DNA from: Verrucomicrobiota bacterium | Lineage (GTDB): Bacteria; Verrucomicrobiota; Verrucomicrobiae; Limisphaerales; UBA11358 | Assembly: GCA_014860005.1 (NCBI GenBank) | Contig: JACZKP010000077.1 | Span: 1-57,187 of the forward strand | Direction of reading: 5' to 3' | DNA: 57,187 nucleotides | Shown here: in pieces, positions 33,443-42,439 of the stretch | Position numbering within the stretch: the stretch's first letter is position 1 | Layout: each line of letters starts with the position of its first letter | The notes under the pieces: generated by a model | Seen by the model: the letters and a program-made list of their open reading frames with translations, nothing else | The model's database searches: none | Told to the model about the DNA's origin: nothing | Made by a program: the position numbers and the translations under genes

Positions 33443-36400
33443 ATGAGCACCAACTTGAAGACCGAGAAACCATGTCCCAACTGCGGCAAGCCCCTGCCGG
33501 CGGGTGCGCTGGCGGGCCTTTGCCCGGCCTGTCTCCTCGCCCAAGGCACGGCGACCGACGCCGGGGAACCCGGCGGTAACAAGCCCTTCCAGCCACCGCC
33601 GCTGGAGGAAGTGGCCAGGCTGTTCCCGCAACTCCAGATCATCAGCCTGCTCGGCGCCGGCGGGATGGGCGCGGTTTACAAGGCCCGCCAACCGGCCCTG
33701 GACCGCTTCGTGGCGCTCAAGATTCTGCCGGCCACGAACAGCAGCGGGGTGAGTTTCGCCGAGCGATTCAATCGCGAGGCGCGGGCGCTGGCCCGGTTGA
33801 GCCATCCCAGTATTGTGGGGGTTCACGAATTCGGCCAGGCCGGCGCACTGCACTACTTCATCATGGAGTTCGTGGATGGCGCGAACCTCCGGCAATTGGA
33901 ACAAGCCGGACGGCTCTCACCCCGCGAGGCGCTTCAAATCATTCCGCAGATTTGCGACGCGCTGCAATACGCCCACGACGAGGGCGTGGTGCATCGTGAC
34001 ATCAAACCGGAGAACGTGCTCGTGGACCGCAAGGGACGTGTTAAGATCGCCGACTTCGGCCTCGCGAAAATTCTTGGCTACGATCCGGATGCCGCGCGCC
34101 TGACTGCGGAGGGCCAGGTGATGGGCACGCCGCATTACATGGCGCCCGAACAGATGGAACGTCCGCTGTCAGTGGATCATCGCGCAGATATCTATTCACT
34201 GGGGGTGGTGTTCTACGAGATGCTGACGGGTGATTTGCCGCTGGGAAAATTTTCGCCACCCTCGCGCAAGGTGCAGGTGGACGTGCGCTTTGACGAAATC
34301 GTACTTCGCGCGCTGGAGAATGATCCGGAGCGACGCTATCAACGCGCCAGCGAGGTCAAGACGCAGGTTGAAAACATCGCCGGTTCGCCCGCCGCCGCAA
34401 GTTCTGCCCCATCGCCCGCACCGCCGCGAACGGGCCGCCGCTATTTGCATTGGGCGGGCTTTCCCGTGGTCGTGGAGTACGATGGCGAGCGCGAAGTGAG
34501 TTGGAACGGGACGCTCAGTGCCGTGGTAGCGGCGTTCCTCTTTGTCTTTATCGGATTCGTTATTGTGCGCTTCGTGACCGGTTCGTCTAATCATCCGGGC
34601 ACGCTGCTCATTTGCATGATGACGGCCGTGTTCGCAGTCCTGGCGGGGGTGCGCCGCACCTTGAACCAACCGCCGGAAAGCGAAGCGCCACGCGCACCCG
34701 GAGGCACAATCATTCTTAAGCCAAAACGCCGCTGGAACCGGCAATACCTTGTCTTCGTGGGTATCACAGCGTTCGTGGTGGGGTGGAGTCTCTTCACCAT
34801 CCACTGGCTGGGACCGCAACTCAGGAAGTGGACCGGCAACCCGGTCAAGGTCGCACAGGTTGCTACGCGCGATCCAGAATCCAGCGCACTGGTCGCAGAG
34901 CTTCCCGGCGGCGGCACGGTGGAGCTGCTCGCCGTTGCGGAACGTGACGGCGCTCCCAATCAATGGTGGCGACCGGACGGCACACTGGAAACGAACGCTG
35001 TTTATGAACTGCCAAACCCTGCTGAAAACTTCAACGAAGGCCGGGTATCGAAGGACCTGTTGTTCCGGGTGGCCGACCTGCCGGACGGAGCGGACGGCCC
35101 GTTTTTTGAAGCCGATCCTGAGTCTGGCTGTGGTTACGCGGGCCAGGTTTATCGGGATGGCAAAATCCTGCCCAACGTGTTGCAGGCACGCTTCACCTGG
35201 TTGCCGGCTACCCGCAAAGCCACCGTTCGCGCCGGCGTGGCCCTGATTCCTTGGCGAACCGTGAGTACTTATGATGTGGCCCGGAAAAGCTCGACGCATA
35301 CCACGCAGCGTGGTGATCCACGCTGGGGCGTGATCATGCACTCGACTGCCGACGGCAAGGAAGGGGCGCAGATAACGATGATTCTCGGACGCGAACACCG
35401 TGATTGGCGCACCCGGGTCGTCGCGGTGGACACCAACGAGGTCGTGCATGGTTATCGGAGCGCCTCCGGCACGCCAAGCCAAGGCACCGCCACCTGGACC
35501 TACACCTTCCCTGGTCTGTCGCTGGCCGCGGTGAAGGAGTTCCGCGTGGAAGTGCGACCCGTACATTGGATCGAGTTCCGCAACGTGGCCTTGAAACCCC
35601 GGTCGCCGCTGCCGCCGCCACAACCGCAGCGCTTCAGCGAGGTGATGGAACGCACATTCGAGGAGTTGATTGATTTCGACACGGGTCGCATTGCGGACTT
35701 CCCGCCAGGCAAGCCAGGCGAGCCTCCGTTTGCCGGCATTGGCGACAATGTCCTTTGGGCGCAGGAAGAGGGACTTGATGCCGTCGCCGGCACTGGCGAG
35801 TTGCACACGCTCGACGTGACTTTCGTGGAACTCAAGAACTCGGATTGGGACACGCTTACTCCCTACCAACTCTGGCAGCGGCTTTATCTGGGTCAGTACC
35901 GGCCCAGAACCTTGAAGCCCCGCGAGGACAGTAAATTGCCCGCCACGTTTGGCTTCCGCACGCGCGAGGGCGGCACTGGAATTCTGCAACTCGTCGCCTT
36001 CGACCCTGAGCGCCCCAGGGCGACTGTTCGCTTCAAGCGAATTCTCCGTGCTGGAGACAAGATGGCCGTTCGCGCCAAGCTCGATCGGCAAACTGGCGCA
36101 CTCGTCGCGAAGCTGGCCAACGGCGGATCTGTTGCGCTGGTAGCGCTCAAGTCCGCGCATGGCGCGTCCGAAGCCTGGTGGCGAGCGGATGGCATGCCGG
36201 CCACCGGCATCAACTGCTCGGTGAATTACCCGCAACGGCTCAGCGCGGTTGAAGCGCAGTTGTTCGACCTGCTCTTTCGGCTGGAGAAGTTGCCAGAGCC
36301 TGCGATGACACCAGTGTTCGAGTTTGCGGGCGCGATCAGAAGTTCAACCGGAGATAAAGAGACCATTCGCGGCCGTGCGGATGATTATCTTTTGCCCGTG

Positions 36401-36835
36401 CAGGCAGTTTGGCCGAACTCGAAAAGCTCTGCTTCGGCGCGGGTGGGCATTCCACGCACCGGGTGGCATACCATCCGGAGCTTTGAACCAATCTCCCGTG
36501 GTTTCACCAAGACCCGCATTGGGGATGATCCGAAGTGGGAAATTGAAATGCATGCGGCCGGAGCCGGCACCAAGGGGGCGCAGATTACGGTTGTGTTCGC
36601 CACGAACTATCCGGGTTGGAACCTGCGCGTGCTCGCCGCGCGTTCGCGCCAACCCGATGTTATCGGCATCATGGATGCCGTTGTCACCAAGGGCCCGGCG
36701 GCCACAAGAACCTATGTCTTTCCCGGGCTCACGCTCAATGAAGTGCAAAACTTCCAGGTGCAGGCCCAACCACTTGAGTGGGTGGAATTTTGGAATCTGA
36801 AACTGGCACGGGCAACCGAACCCACCCATCCATGA
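33443..36835 (+). CDS. Zinc-ribbon Ser/Thr protein kinase with duplicated C-terminal domain
   Basis: A 1130-residue membrane kinase. An N-terminal zinc ribbon uses CPNC (11-14) and CPAC (27-30). The Hanks-type kinase domain has GAGGMGAVYK (71-80), lysine 93 in VALKIL, HRDIKPEN (184-191), DFG (204-206) and a GTPHYMAPEQ activation segment, so it should be active. About three membrane segments follow (about 355-455). The C-terminal 650 residues contain an internal duplication: ELPGGGTVELLAV/QWWRPDG and KLANGGSVALVAL/AWWRADG start the halves, and KGAQIT, FPGL and W-x-E-F recur in the same order. Its stop overlaps the start of an ECF sigma factor (ATGA), a pairing frequent in Verrucomicrobia. Confidence 0.9.
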   Translation: MSTNLKTEKPCPNCGKPLPAGALAGLCPACLLAQGTATDAGEPGGNKPFQPPPLEEVARLFPQLQIISLLGAGGMGAVYKARQPALDRFVALKILPATNSSGVSFAERFNREARALARLSHPSIVGVHEFGQAGALHYFIMEFVDGANLRQLEQAGRLSPREALQIIPQICDALQYAHDEGVVHRDIKPENVLVDRKGRVKIADFGLAKILGYDPDAARLTAEGQVMGTPHYMAPEQMERPLSVDHRADIYSLGVVFYEMLTGDLPLGKFSPPSRKVQVDVRFDEIVLRALENDPERRYQRASEVKTQVENIAGSPAAASSAPSPAPPRTGRRYLHWAGFPVVVEYDGEREVSWNGTLSAVVAAFLFVFIGFVIVRFVTGSSNHPGTLLICMMTAVFAVLAGVRRTLNQPPESEAPRAPGGTIILKPKRRWNRQYLVFVGITAFVVGWSLFTIHWLGPQLRKWTGNPVKVAQVATRDPESSALVAELPGGGTVELLAVAERDGAPNQWWRPDGTLETNAVYELPNPAENFNEGRVSKDLLFRVADLPDGADGPFFEADPESGCGYAGQVYRDGKILPNVLQARFTWLPATRKATVRAGVALIPWRTVSTYDVARKSSTHTTQRGDPRWGVIMHSTADGKEGAQITMILGREHRDWRTRVVAVDTNEVVHGYRSASGTPSQGTATWTYTFPGLSLAAVKEFRVEVRPVHWIEFRNVALKPRSPLPPPQPQRFSEVMERTFEELIDFDTGRIADFPPGKPGEPPFAGIGDNVLWAQEEGLDAVAGTGELHTLDVTFVELKNSDWDTLTPYQLWQRLYLGQYRPRTLKPREDSKLPATFGFRTREGGTGILQLVAFDPERPRATVRFKRILRAGDKMAVRAKLDRQTGALVAKLANGGSVALVALKSAHGASEAWWRADGMPATGINCSVNYPQRLSAVEAQLFDLLFRLEKLPEPAMTPVFEFAGAIRSSTGDKETIRGRADDYLLPVQAVWPNSKSSASARVGIPRTGWHTIRSFEPISRGFTKTRIGDDPKWEIEMHAAGAGTKGAQITVVFATNYPGWNLRVLAARSRQPDVIGIMDAVVTKGPAATRTYVFPGLTLNEVQNFQVQAQPLEWVEFWNLKLARATEPTHP

Positions 36836-37587
36836 CTGGAAACGACTCCACTTCCCCGGATTCTCCTGCCACGCGACGCGATGTCTTCGTTACCACGCGC
36901 TGGACGGTGGTGCTCTCTGCCGGACGCAAGTCATCACCGCAATCCGACCGTGCGCTCAGTGAACTCTGCCAGACCTATTGGTATCCGCTCTATGCGTACG
37001 TGCGGCACCGGGGTCACTCGAAAGAAGACGCGGAGGACCTCACGCAGGCATTCTTCGCCCGATTCCTGGAGAAGAATTATCTCGAAGGCTTGAGTGCCGA
37101 GCGCGGGAAGTTTCGCGCCTTCCTGCTCGCGTCGTTGAAACATTTCCTCGCCAACGAGTGGGACAAATCGCAAACCCAAAAGCGCGGCGGCGGCGCGCTG
37201 CATCTCTCGCTCGACTGGCAGAGCGCTGATGCACGTTATCATCTCGATCCACCCGACCCCACCAGCCCGGATCGCCTGTACGACCGCGACTGGGCACTCG
37301 CGTTGTTGGAACGGGTGATCGCCCGGTTGCGGGAGGAATGTGCGGCTGACGGCAAGGCGGAGTTGTTCGAGCAGGCGAAAGACTGCCTCATGGTCGGCGA
37401 TGCGGCGATTCCTTATGCCCAAGCCGCCGAGAAGTTGCGACTGAACGAAGGCGCGGTGCGCGTGGCGGTGCATCGGTTGCGCAAGCGTTACCGCGAACTG
37501 CTGCGGGATGAAATCGCCCAAACCCTGAGCGACCCAGCGCAGGTGAAGGAGGAATTGCGTTCGCTACAGGCTGCCCTCGCCGGCTGA
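36832..37587 (+). CDS. ECF-type RNA polymerase sigma factor linked to kinase
   Basis: A 251-residue sigma factor of the large ECF class found beside Ser/Thr kinases. Region 2 reads ALSELCQTYWYPLYAYVRHR followed by HSKEDAEDLTQAFFARFLEK. Region 4 carries a helix-turn-helix in IPYAQAAEKLRLNEGAVRVA and VHRLRKRYRELLRDEI. The conserved GKFRAFLLASLKHFLANEWD segment lies between. The ATG at 36832 overlaps the kinase stop by 4 bases, so both are made from one transcript. No anti-sigma gene is next to it; the kinase may be the control element, as proposed for such pairs. It ends 11 bases before a convergent gene. Confidence 0.88.
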   Translation: MTGNDSTSPDSPATRRDVFVTTRWTVVLSAGRKSSPQSDRALSELCQTYWYPLYAYVRHRGHSKEDAEDLTQAFFARFLEKNYLEGLSAERGKFRAFLLASLKHFLANEWDKSQTQKRGGGALHLSLDWQSADARYHLDPPDPTSPDRLYDRDWALALLERVIARLREECAADGKAELFEQAKDCLMVGDAAIPYAQAAEKLRLNEGAVRVAVHRLRKRYRELLRDEIAQTLSDPAQVKEELRSLQAALAG

Positions 37588-37598
37588 GTCCGGCGACA

Positions 37599-38588
37599 TT
37601 ACTTCGGGCCGCCCGCTTCCGTGGCATTTGAAGGCCGGCTCCTGCGTAGCGCCTTCTCCACTCTGGCAAGCCGCTCCTTGATTTCTTCCAGTTCGTGGTA
37701 AAGCGCCGTGGCCACTTCCTCCGCTTTGACCGGTGCCTCGACTTCGAGTTTGCTCACGAGATCCTCCACACGAAGGTTTGAGAGTTTCCGAACGATCAAT
37801 GCCGACTTGGCCTTGGCGGTTTCCTCTTTGAATCGCTTCGCCAGTATGTCGAGCGCAGTCAGCGTCTGTGGATGCGTCAAGGACGCAGGTCCCGATTGAA
37901 CTGCAGCTTCGTCAACGGGATTACGGTCCAACACCTGTTGACTCGCATCAGGCATATCTTCGTCCAGGAATTCCTTCCGCCCGTTAGCGATGGGCGTCAC
38001 ATTGCGGCGATCCAATTCCCGAAGAACGGCGCCGAACAGGCTAAAATGGGTGGCCTCCGGACTGGTGACCGGCAACTCCACAATCCTGCCATCCACCATT
38101 TTGCCCGCATAAGCAAAGCCGCTGCCGCCGCCTACCGTGGGCATCCAATGGGATCCATCGGCCAGGCCTGCGCGCGCGGCTTGGACAATCTCCAATTTGA
38201 TTTCGGGCGTGAGCACCGGGATCTGCTTGGGCGGCGGCGCTTCGGAAGCAGCGGGGGCACTCCCGGATTCTACAGATGCCGGCATGGCCGCAGGACTCGC
38301 GTCTGGTGCTGGTGCTTGAGGTTGGTTTAGCAACGTCGGCTGAGGCGCTGTGGCCGCTTGTTGGGCAGGAGCTTTTCCCGATTCCTCCAAGGCCGCATTA
38401 GCGGGCTGGCTCACGGTCTTTACGGGCGTTTCCGTCGTTCCGGGCGAAGTTTCCACCGGCTCGACAGTTGGCGGCGGAATGGTGATCGTCGCTTTGCAGA
38501 CCGGACAGGCCGTGGTGCGGCCAATTTCGCTGGCCTCGGTCTGGATGTGCTGCCCACAGGTGGGGCAATCGAACTTAAAGGCATTCAT
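37599..38588 (-). CDS. Zinc-ribbon protein with proline-rich linker and coiled coil
   Basis: A 329-residue cytoplasmic protein. The N-terminus NAFKFDCPTCGQHIQTE with CPVC 15 residues later forms a zinc ribbon. A low-complexity Pro/Ala/Thr linker (about 40-135) follows, then a domain with SHWMPTVGGGSGFAYAGKMV and the C-terminal helical segment ALYHELEEIKERLARVEKAL, a likely coiled coil. Function unknown. The ATG at 38588 is chosen because it directly precedes the zinc ribbon. It is convergent with the sigma factor. Confidence 0.7.
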   Translation of the reverse strand: MNAFKFDCPTCGQHIQTEASEIGRTTACPVCKATITIPPPTVEPVETSPGTTETPVKTVSQPANAALEESGKAPAQQAATAPQPTLLNQPQAPAPDASPAAMPASVESGSAPAASEAPPPKQIPVLTPEIKLEIVQAARAGLADGSHWMPTVGGGSGFAYAGKMVDGRIVELPVTSPEATHFSLFGAVLRELDRRNVTPIANGRKEFLDEDMPDASQQVLDRNPVDEAAVQSGPASLTHPQTLTALDILAKRFKEETAKAKSALIVRKLSNLRVEDLVSKLEVEAPVKAEEVATALYHELEEIKERLARVEKALRRSRPSNATEAGGPK

Positions 38589-38874
38589 AATTGTGGTAGT
38601 TAACTTCATCTTGGCGCCATTGCTCAATCCAGGCAAGGCACGAATCACGCGGGCAATTGACCGGGAGCTAATTGCCTACAGGGGCGAAACTGAAATTACG
38701 GCGGTCTGATTCAACTGCTGAACCACCGTTTGCTTCTCGCAGCGCTGATGCAGATTCCGGTGAGCCAGACGCCAAGCACCTTGAACTGTCCGGCCAGCGC
38801 CGCCAATTGGCCATCCGCGGGGCTCGACTTACACAATCATTTCGAGTGGAATTGGACGAAGATAGAACCAAAAC

Positions 38875-40776
38875 ATGAACGCGCATAAAGATTGCAGATG
38901 GGCGGTGGGACTCGCCAGCAGCCTGGTTCTGACGTTCGGCATGCTCATCACGTCCGCCGCCCCGCCCGAAACCATCCACGTGCTTGATGTGCGCGGGTTG
39001 AAATCGCGTGATCTCGCCAAGGCGGAAAACGCAACGGAGGTGTGGGACACGATGCATGCGCTGGCGTCGCTGCAGGGCATCGTAAACCGCGACGCTCCCC
39101 GCCTCTATCTTCTCTACTGCGCGGAGTTCGGCGTGGAAACCGACCAATTCTGGCTGGATTGGTTGCGTGGCGAGGACGGCTGGCTGCGGGAAAGCCGGGT
39201 GGTATCGGTGGCTTCACTGGAGGACGCGGTGCGCGTGTTTCGCCAACACATCAAGGGCTTGGTCATCTATGATCCCGCCGTGCCCGCCACGTCGTGCCTG
39301 GCCTCCACCGCCGCTGGTTCTGAGAATCTGATTCCGGTACGGTTCAGTCGCGCGACAAACTCGGTATTCGCGCTGCTGACTGGAAAACTCGGACTGCCCG
39401 TACGGATGTGGCTCGTGAATCCAGACGGCACCTCGAAATTCACCGGCCAAGGCACGCTGCCGGATTCGACCGAGCCTTCCTCCGGCAGCGCGAAGGCGGA
39501 TGCTTATCGCTGGGCGCTGTCGCACTTCGTCCAATCCGGCAAGTGCGACACGCGATTCGCCGCCTACTATCTCGACGCTTTCTGGCTCCAGCGGCCGAAG
39601 AATGGTCCTCCCGACTTGCACACGCTCTCGAACCACGACTATTTTATTGCGCGCCGCGCGTTCTTCTTCGATCTCTCGCCGTGGGGCGATGAAGCGCCGG
39701 TGGATGACCCGCAACAGTCCGTCGGTCTGGATCGGCAGACCTTGCTGGACGTGCTCCGCGCCCTCCAGGCCAACGCGCCGCGCAGCATCATCAAGATCGG
39801 GGGCTTTCCGCCGTGGCCCTACAAATACACCACGCATGGTGGCGCGGGAAAACACGAAGGCGTCGCGAGTGAATGGGAATTTACGCGGCTCATCTCGCAA
39901 TTCAATGCCTACCACGAAGCCGACGCCGCCGGCCCCGGCGGCATGGCCAACGCCTCGTTCTACGCGCACTACCCGCTCAAGTCGCGGTATCCGCAACCCA
40001 ATCGAAAACCGACCCGTGAAGACTGGCAGCGGGCCGGGTGGCTCTCGGCGGACGGCAAGGTCGCACCCAAACTCTTTGTCGGGCATTATGTCGGCGACTA
40101 CGATTCGCCCTCGTGGCTCTACAAGGCGGTGCCGGCGTTCTTCAACGACCCGCAGCGCGGGCAGGTGCCGCTGGGTTGGGCCTTCGATCCGAACCTGGCC
40201 GACCGCGCACCCCACGTTTTGGCTTATGCTTACCGGCACGCCACGACGAATGATTTCTTCATTGCGGGCGACTCGGGGGCCGGCTATCTGAACCCGCGCG
40301 GTCTCACGATCCGGCCCGACTCAAAACTGCCGCCGGCGCTGGACCTCTGGACCGACTATTGCCGGCCCTACTACCAGCGATGGAACATGACCATCACCGG
40401 TTTCGTCCTCGACGGTTCCAGTGGCGCTTCCACCGAACTGGAGTTCGCCGCCTATCGTCAGTTCAGTCCCGATGGTTGCGGAACGCACTTTGAGAAAGGG
40501 CCGCGGATGATCGCCGGCGTGCCAACCTGCCCGGAGCGCGACCTGCCGGATTCGCCTGAGAAGGCGGCGCAAGTCATCGCCACGTTCGCCAAGGAGGTCA
40601 ACGGCACGGCACGTTTTCTCTGGGCGAGGAGCATCCTCAAGCCCCCGTCGTGGTATGCGCAGGTTTCACGACTGCTGCGGGAGCGGCATCCTGAATTGCC
40701 GGTCGTCGTGGTTGACCCCTACACCTTCTTCGGGCTGATTGAGCGCAAGTTCAGCGCAAGCGACGGAGCTGACTGA
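38875..40776 (+). CDS. GxGYxYP-family putative glycoside hydrolase, secreted
   Basis: A 633-residue exported protein. The signal peptide (LASSLVLTFGMLITSAAP) is followed by the GxGYxYP N-terminal domain (HALASLQGIVNRDAPRLYLL is a hallmark). The C-terminal domain carries the family motif as DSGAGYLNP near residue 465. The family is annotated as putative glycoside hydrolases of unknown substrate and is common in Bacteroidetes and Verrucomicrobia. A 286-base gap precedes it, and a hairpin lies between it and the convergent oxidoreductase. It may act on the same polysaccharide as the GH88 cluster next to it. Confidence 0.85.
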   Translation: MNAHKDCRWAVGLASSLVLTFGMLITSAAPPETIHVLDVRGLKSRDLAKAENATEVWDTMHALASLQGIVNRDAPRLYLLYCAEFGVETDQFWLDWLRGEDGWLRESRVVSVASLEDAVRVFRQHIKGLVIYDPAVPATSCLASTAAGSENLIPVRFSRATNSVFALLTGKLGLPVRMWLVNPDGTSKFTGQGTLPDSTEPSSGSAKADAYRWALSHFVQSGKCDTRFAAYYLDAFWLQRPKNGPPDLHTLSNHDYFIARRAFFFDLSPWGDEAPVDDPQQSVGLDRQTLLDVLRALQANAPRSIIKIGGFPPWPYKYTTHGGAGKHEGVASEWEFTRLISQFNAYHEADAAGPGGMANASFYAHYPLKSRYPQPNRKPTREDWQRAGWLSADGKVAPKLFVGHYVGDYDSPSWLYKAVPAFFNDPQRGQVPLGWAFDPNLADRAPHVLAYAYRHATTNDFFIAGDSGAGYLNPRGLTIRPDSKLPPALDLWTDYCRPYYQRWNMTITGFVLDGSSGASTELEFAAYRQFSPDGCGTHFEKGPRMIAGVPTCPERDLPDSPEKAAQVIATFAKEVNGTARFLWARSILKPPSWYAQVSRLLRERHPELPVVVVDPYTFFGLIERKFSASDGAD

Positions 40777-40778
40777 CG

Positions 40779-40796
40779 GGGCGTTCCCGAACGCCC
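40779..40796. terminator. Hairpin between convergent genes
   Basis: GGGCGTT-CCCG-AACGCCC, a 7-bp perfect stem, lies just after the stop of the GxGYxYP gene and 38 bases from the stop of the opposite gene. It could act as a bidirectional terminator, but no T-run follows on either side. Confidence 0.35.
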
Positions 40797-40833
40797 TGGG
40801 CGCGAATCGTTTCGTCGGCTGCCCTGTCCTTTG

Positions 40834-42429
40834 CTATCCACCCACGTTCTTTTTCACTTCCTTCAACTGCTGAAACTCCGGCTTGGCGCTGTAGTACTTG
40901 TCGAGCGGATAGCAACCGCTGATCATGCCGTTGCGCGGCGCCGTCGTGCAATCGCTGAACGTCCGGCAGATGGATTTCGTGGTCAGCGATCCCTTCGCCA
41001 CGGCGTCCGCCAGAATCTCTGGATACGACAACACCATTCGACCAATGCCGATCATATCCGTCCAGCCGTTCCGAATGACGTACTGCGCCACGTGCGGAAG
41101 GTACTCCTGCAAATAACTGTAAGCGGTGCCGACGAGAATCGGCATGTGGTGTTTGGTGTTTGGTGTTTGGTGTTTCGCCACGTGCGCCTTGATCTGCCGC
41201 ACGGCGTTGATCTGGCGCGCCACGCCGACCAGCGGGTCTTCCGGCGGTTGATAGCCATCGCTCGGCGGATACGCCGCAGGACGTTGAATGTGCGGATTGT
41301 AATACGGGGATCCGGCGCTGAGGTTCACAATTTTCACGCCCAACTCGCCGCACAATTGAACAAACTGAATCGCCTCGCTCAGGTCAGGTTCAATCGGATT
41401 ACTGGCGTTGACGCCAAAGCCGTAGCGATACGGCAGACAATGCGAGAAATCTTCGGGAATGCCCGGACCAAGTTTGCCCGGTTGCGTAGTGGCACGGCCG
41501 TCTCGCCCGTGAGTTTCCACCCCTCCGTTGTCTGCTGAATCGGACAGGCGAGACGCCTGTACCACTACTGCAGGCTTAAACGGCACGAAATCAAACGCGC
41601 TCAATCGCACGCCCAGTTCGATCTTGTTTCCGCTGGCGCGAATACCGGAAATGATCTCGCGCAGAATCCGCGTGCGGTTCTCGAAGCTGCCGCCGAATTT
41701 TCCGGGCCGCGTGTGCGCGCCGAGAAACTCGTGCAGCAGATAACCGTGGCAATGTTTGATGTCCACAAAGTCCGCACCCACGTCCCAGGCAATCTTCGCC
41801 GCGCGGATGTAGCATTGGATCAGCTCCTCAATCTCCGCGTCCGTGAACATCTGATCGTCGCTGGTGACGTTGAACTTACGGTCGAGAATCGGGTGCCGGA
41901 ACGCCACGCGCGGCTCCATGCGCTTCTTGTCCGTGGGCTTGCAGAACCGTCCTGAGTGGGTGAGTTGAAAACCGATCACCGGATCGTCCACCGCACCGTA
42001 ACGTTCCTGATGCGCCTTCACCAACGTCTCACGCAGCGACGCCAGTCCCGCCTTGTTTTCCTCGACGATGATGATTTGGTTCGGGTTCGCGCGTCCATCC
42101 GGGCGCACCGCCATGGCTTCGCCGCCAAAAATCAACTTTGCGCCGCTCTCACCGAAGCGCTGCCAGCGGCGCCGCACTTCTTCGGTAACACCGCCGGTCG
42201 TGGTGCCGTCCCACCCTTCCATGGGATGAATCGCCCAGCGATTGCCAATGCGTTTGCCATTGATCAGAACGTCGCCAATCGGCTGCGCCAGGGGCGAAGC
42301 TGAACCGGGGACGATGGCGTCTTCACACGGCAGTTCAATGCCCAGGGAAGCGACGTGCGCGCGGAAATCCTCCACGGTCTTGAGCGACGGAATACGCGTC
42401 AGTTTAACCGGTGGGTTGTTGTTGTTCAT
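40834..42429 (-). CDS. Old Yellow Enzyme family NADH:flavin oxidoreductase
   Basis: A 531-residue FMN-dependent ene-reductase-like protein. Family signs are GNRWAIHPMEGWDGTTTGGV, IGFQLTHSGRFCKPT, DVGADFVDIKHCHGYLLHEF and FGGSFENRTRILREI. The length exceeds the usual 360-400 partly because of two inserted stretches. Residues about 287-315 are encoded by a palindromic repeat (41486-41568) and about 418-428 (KHQTPNTKHH) by a 7-base tandem repeat (41146-41175). Both keep the frame open. It lies 10 bases after the membrane-anchored unknown at 42440, in a leftward run with deoC and sugar enzymes. Substrate unknown. The ATG at 42429 (MNNNNPPVKLTRIPS) is chosen over 42486. Confidence 0.85.
   Translation of the reverse strand: MNNNNPPVKLTRIPSLKTVEDFRAHVASLGIELPCEDAIVPGSASPLAQPIGDVLINGKRIGNRWAIHPMEGWDGTTTGGVTEEVRRRWQRFGESGAKLIFGGEAMAVRPDGRANPNQIIIVEENKAGLASLRETLVKAHQERYGAVDDPVIGFQLTHSGRFCKPTDKKRMEPRVAFRHPILDRKFNVTSDDQMFTDAEIEELIQCYIRAAKIAWDVGADFVDIKHCHGYLLHEFLGAHTRPGKFGGSFENRTRILREIISGIRASGNKIELGVRLSAFDFVPFKPAVVVQASRLSDSADNGGVETHGRDGRATTQPGKLGPGIPEDFSHCLPYRYGFGVNASNPIEPDLSEAIQFVQLCGELGVKIVNLSAGSPYYNPHIQRPAAYPPSDGYQPPEDPLVGVARQINAVRQIKAHVAKHQTPNTKHHMPILVGTAYSYLQEYLPHVAQYVIRNGWTDMIGIGRMVLSYPEILADAVAKGSLTTKSICRTFSDCTTAPRNGMISGCYPLDKYYSAKPEFQQLKEVKKNVGG
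41146..41175. repeat. 7-base tandem repeat in the oxidoreductase gene
   Basis: TGGTGTT is repeated four times, giving KHQTPNTKHH in the protein. Seven is not a multiple of three, so any change in copy number would shift the frame. Confidence 0.85.
41486..41568. repeat. Palindromic repeat inside the oxidoreductase gene
   Basis: Two arms of about 26 bases (GTAGTGGCACGGCCGTCTCG ... and its imperfect complement ending CGCCTGTACCACTAC) flank about 30 bases. The core CAGGCG(A/C)GACGCCTGT is shared with the palindrome in the GH88 gene. It encodes an unconserved peptide (VVVQASRLSDSADNGG). Confidence 0.85.
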
Positions 42430-42439
42430 ATTGCTGCAA

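Noticed and set aside
34196..36235. Long open frame antisense to the Ser/Thr kinase (679 codons)
   Set aside because: It has no recognisable motif and composition typical of a shadow frame in G+C-rich DNA; the kinase on the other strand is clear.
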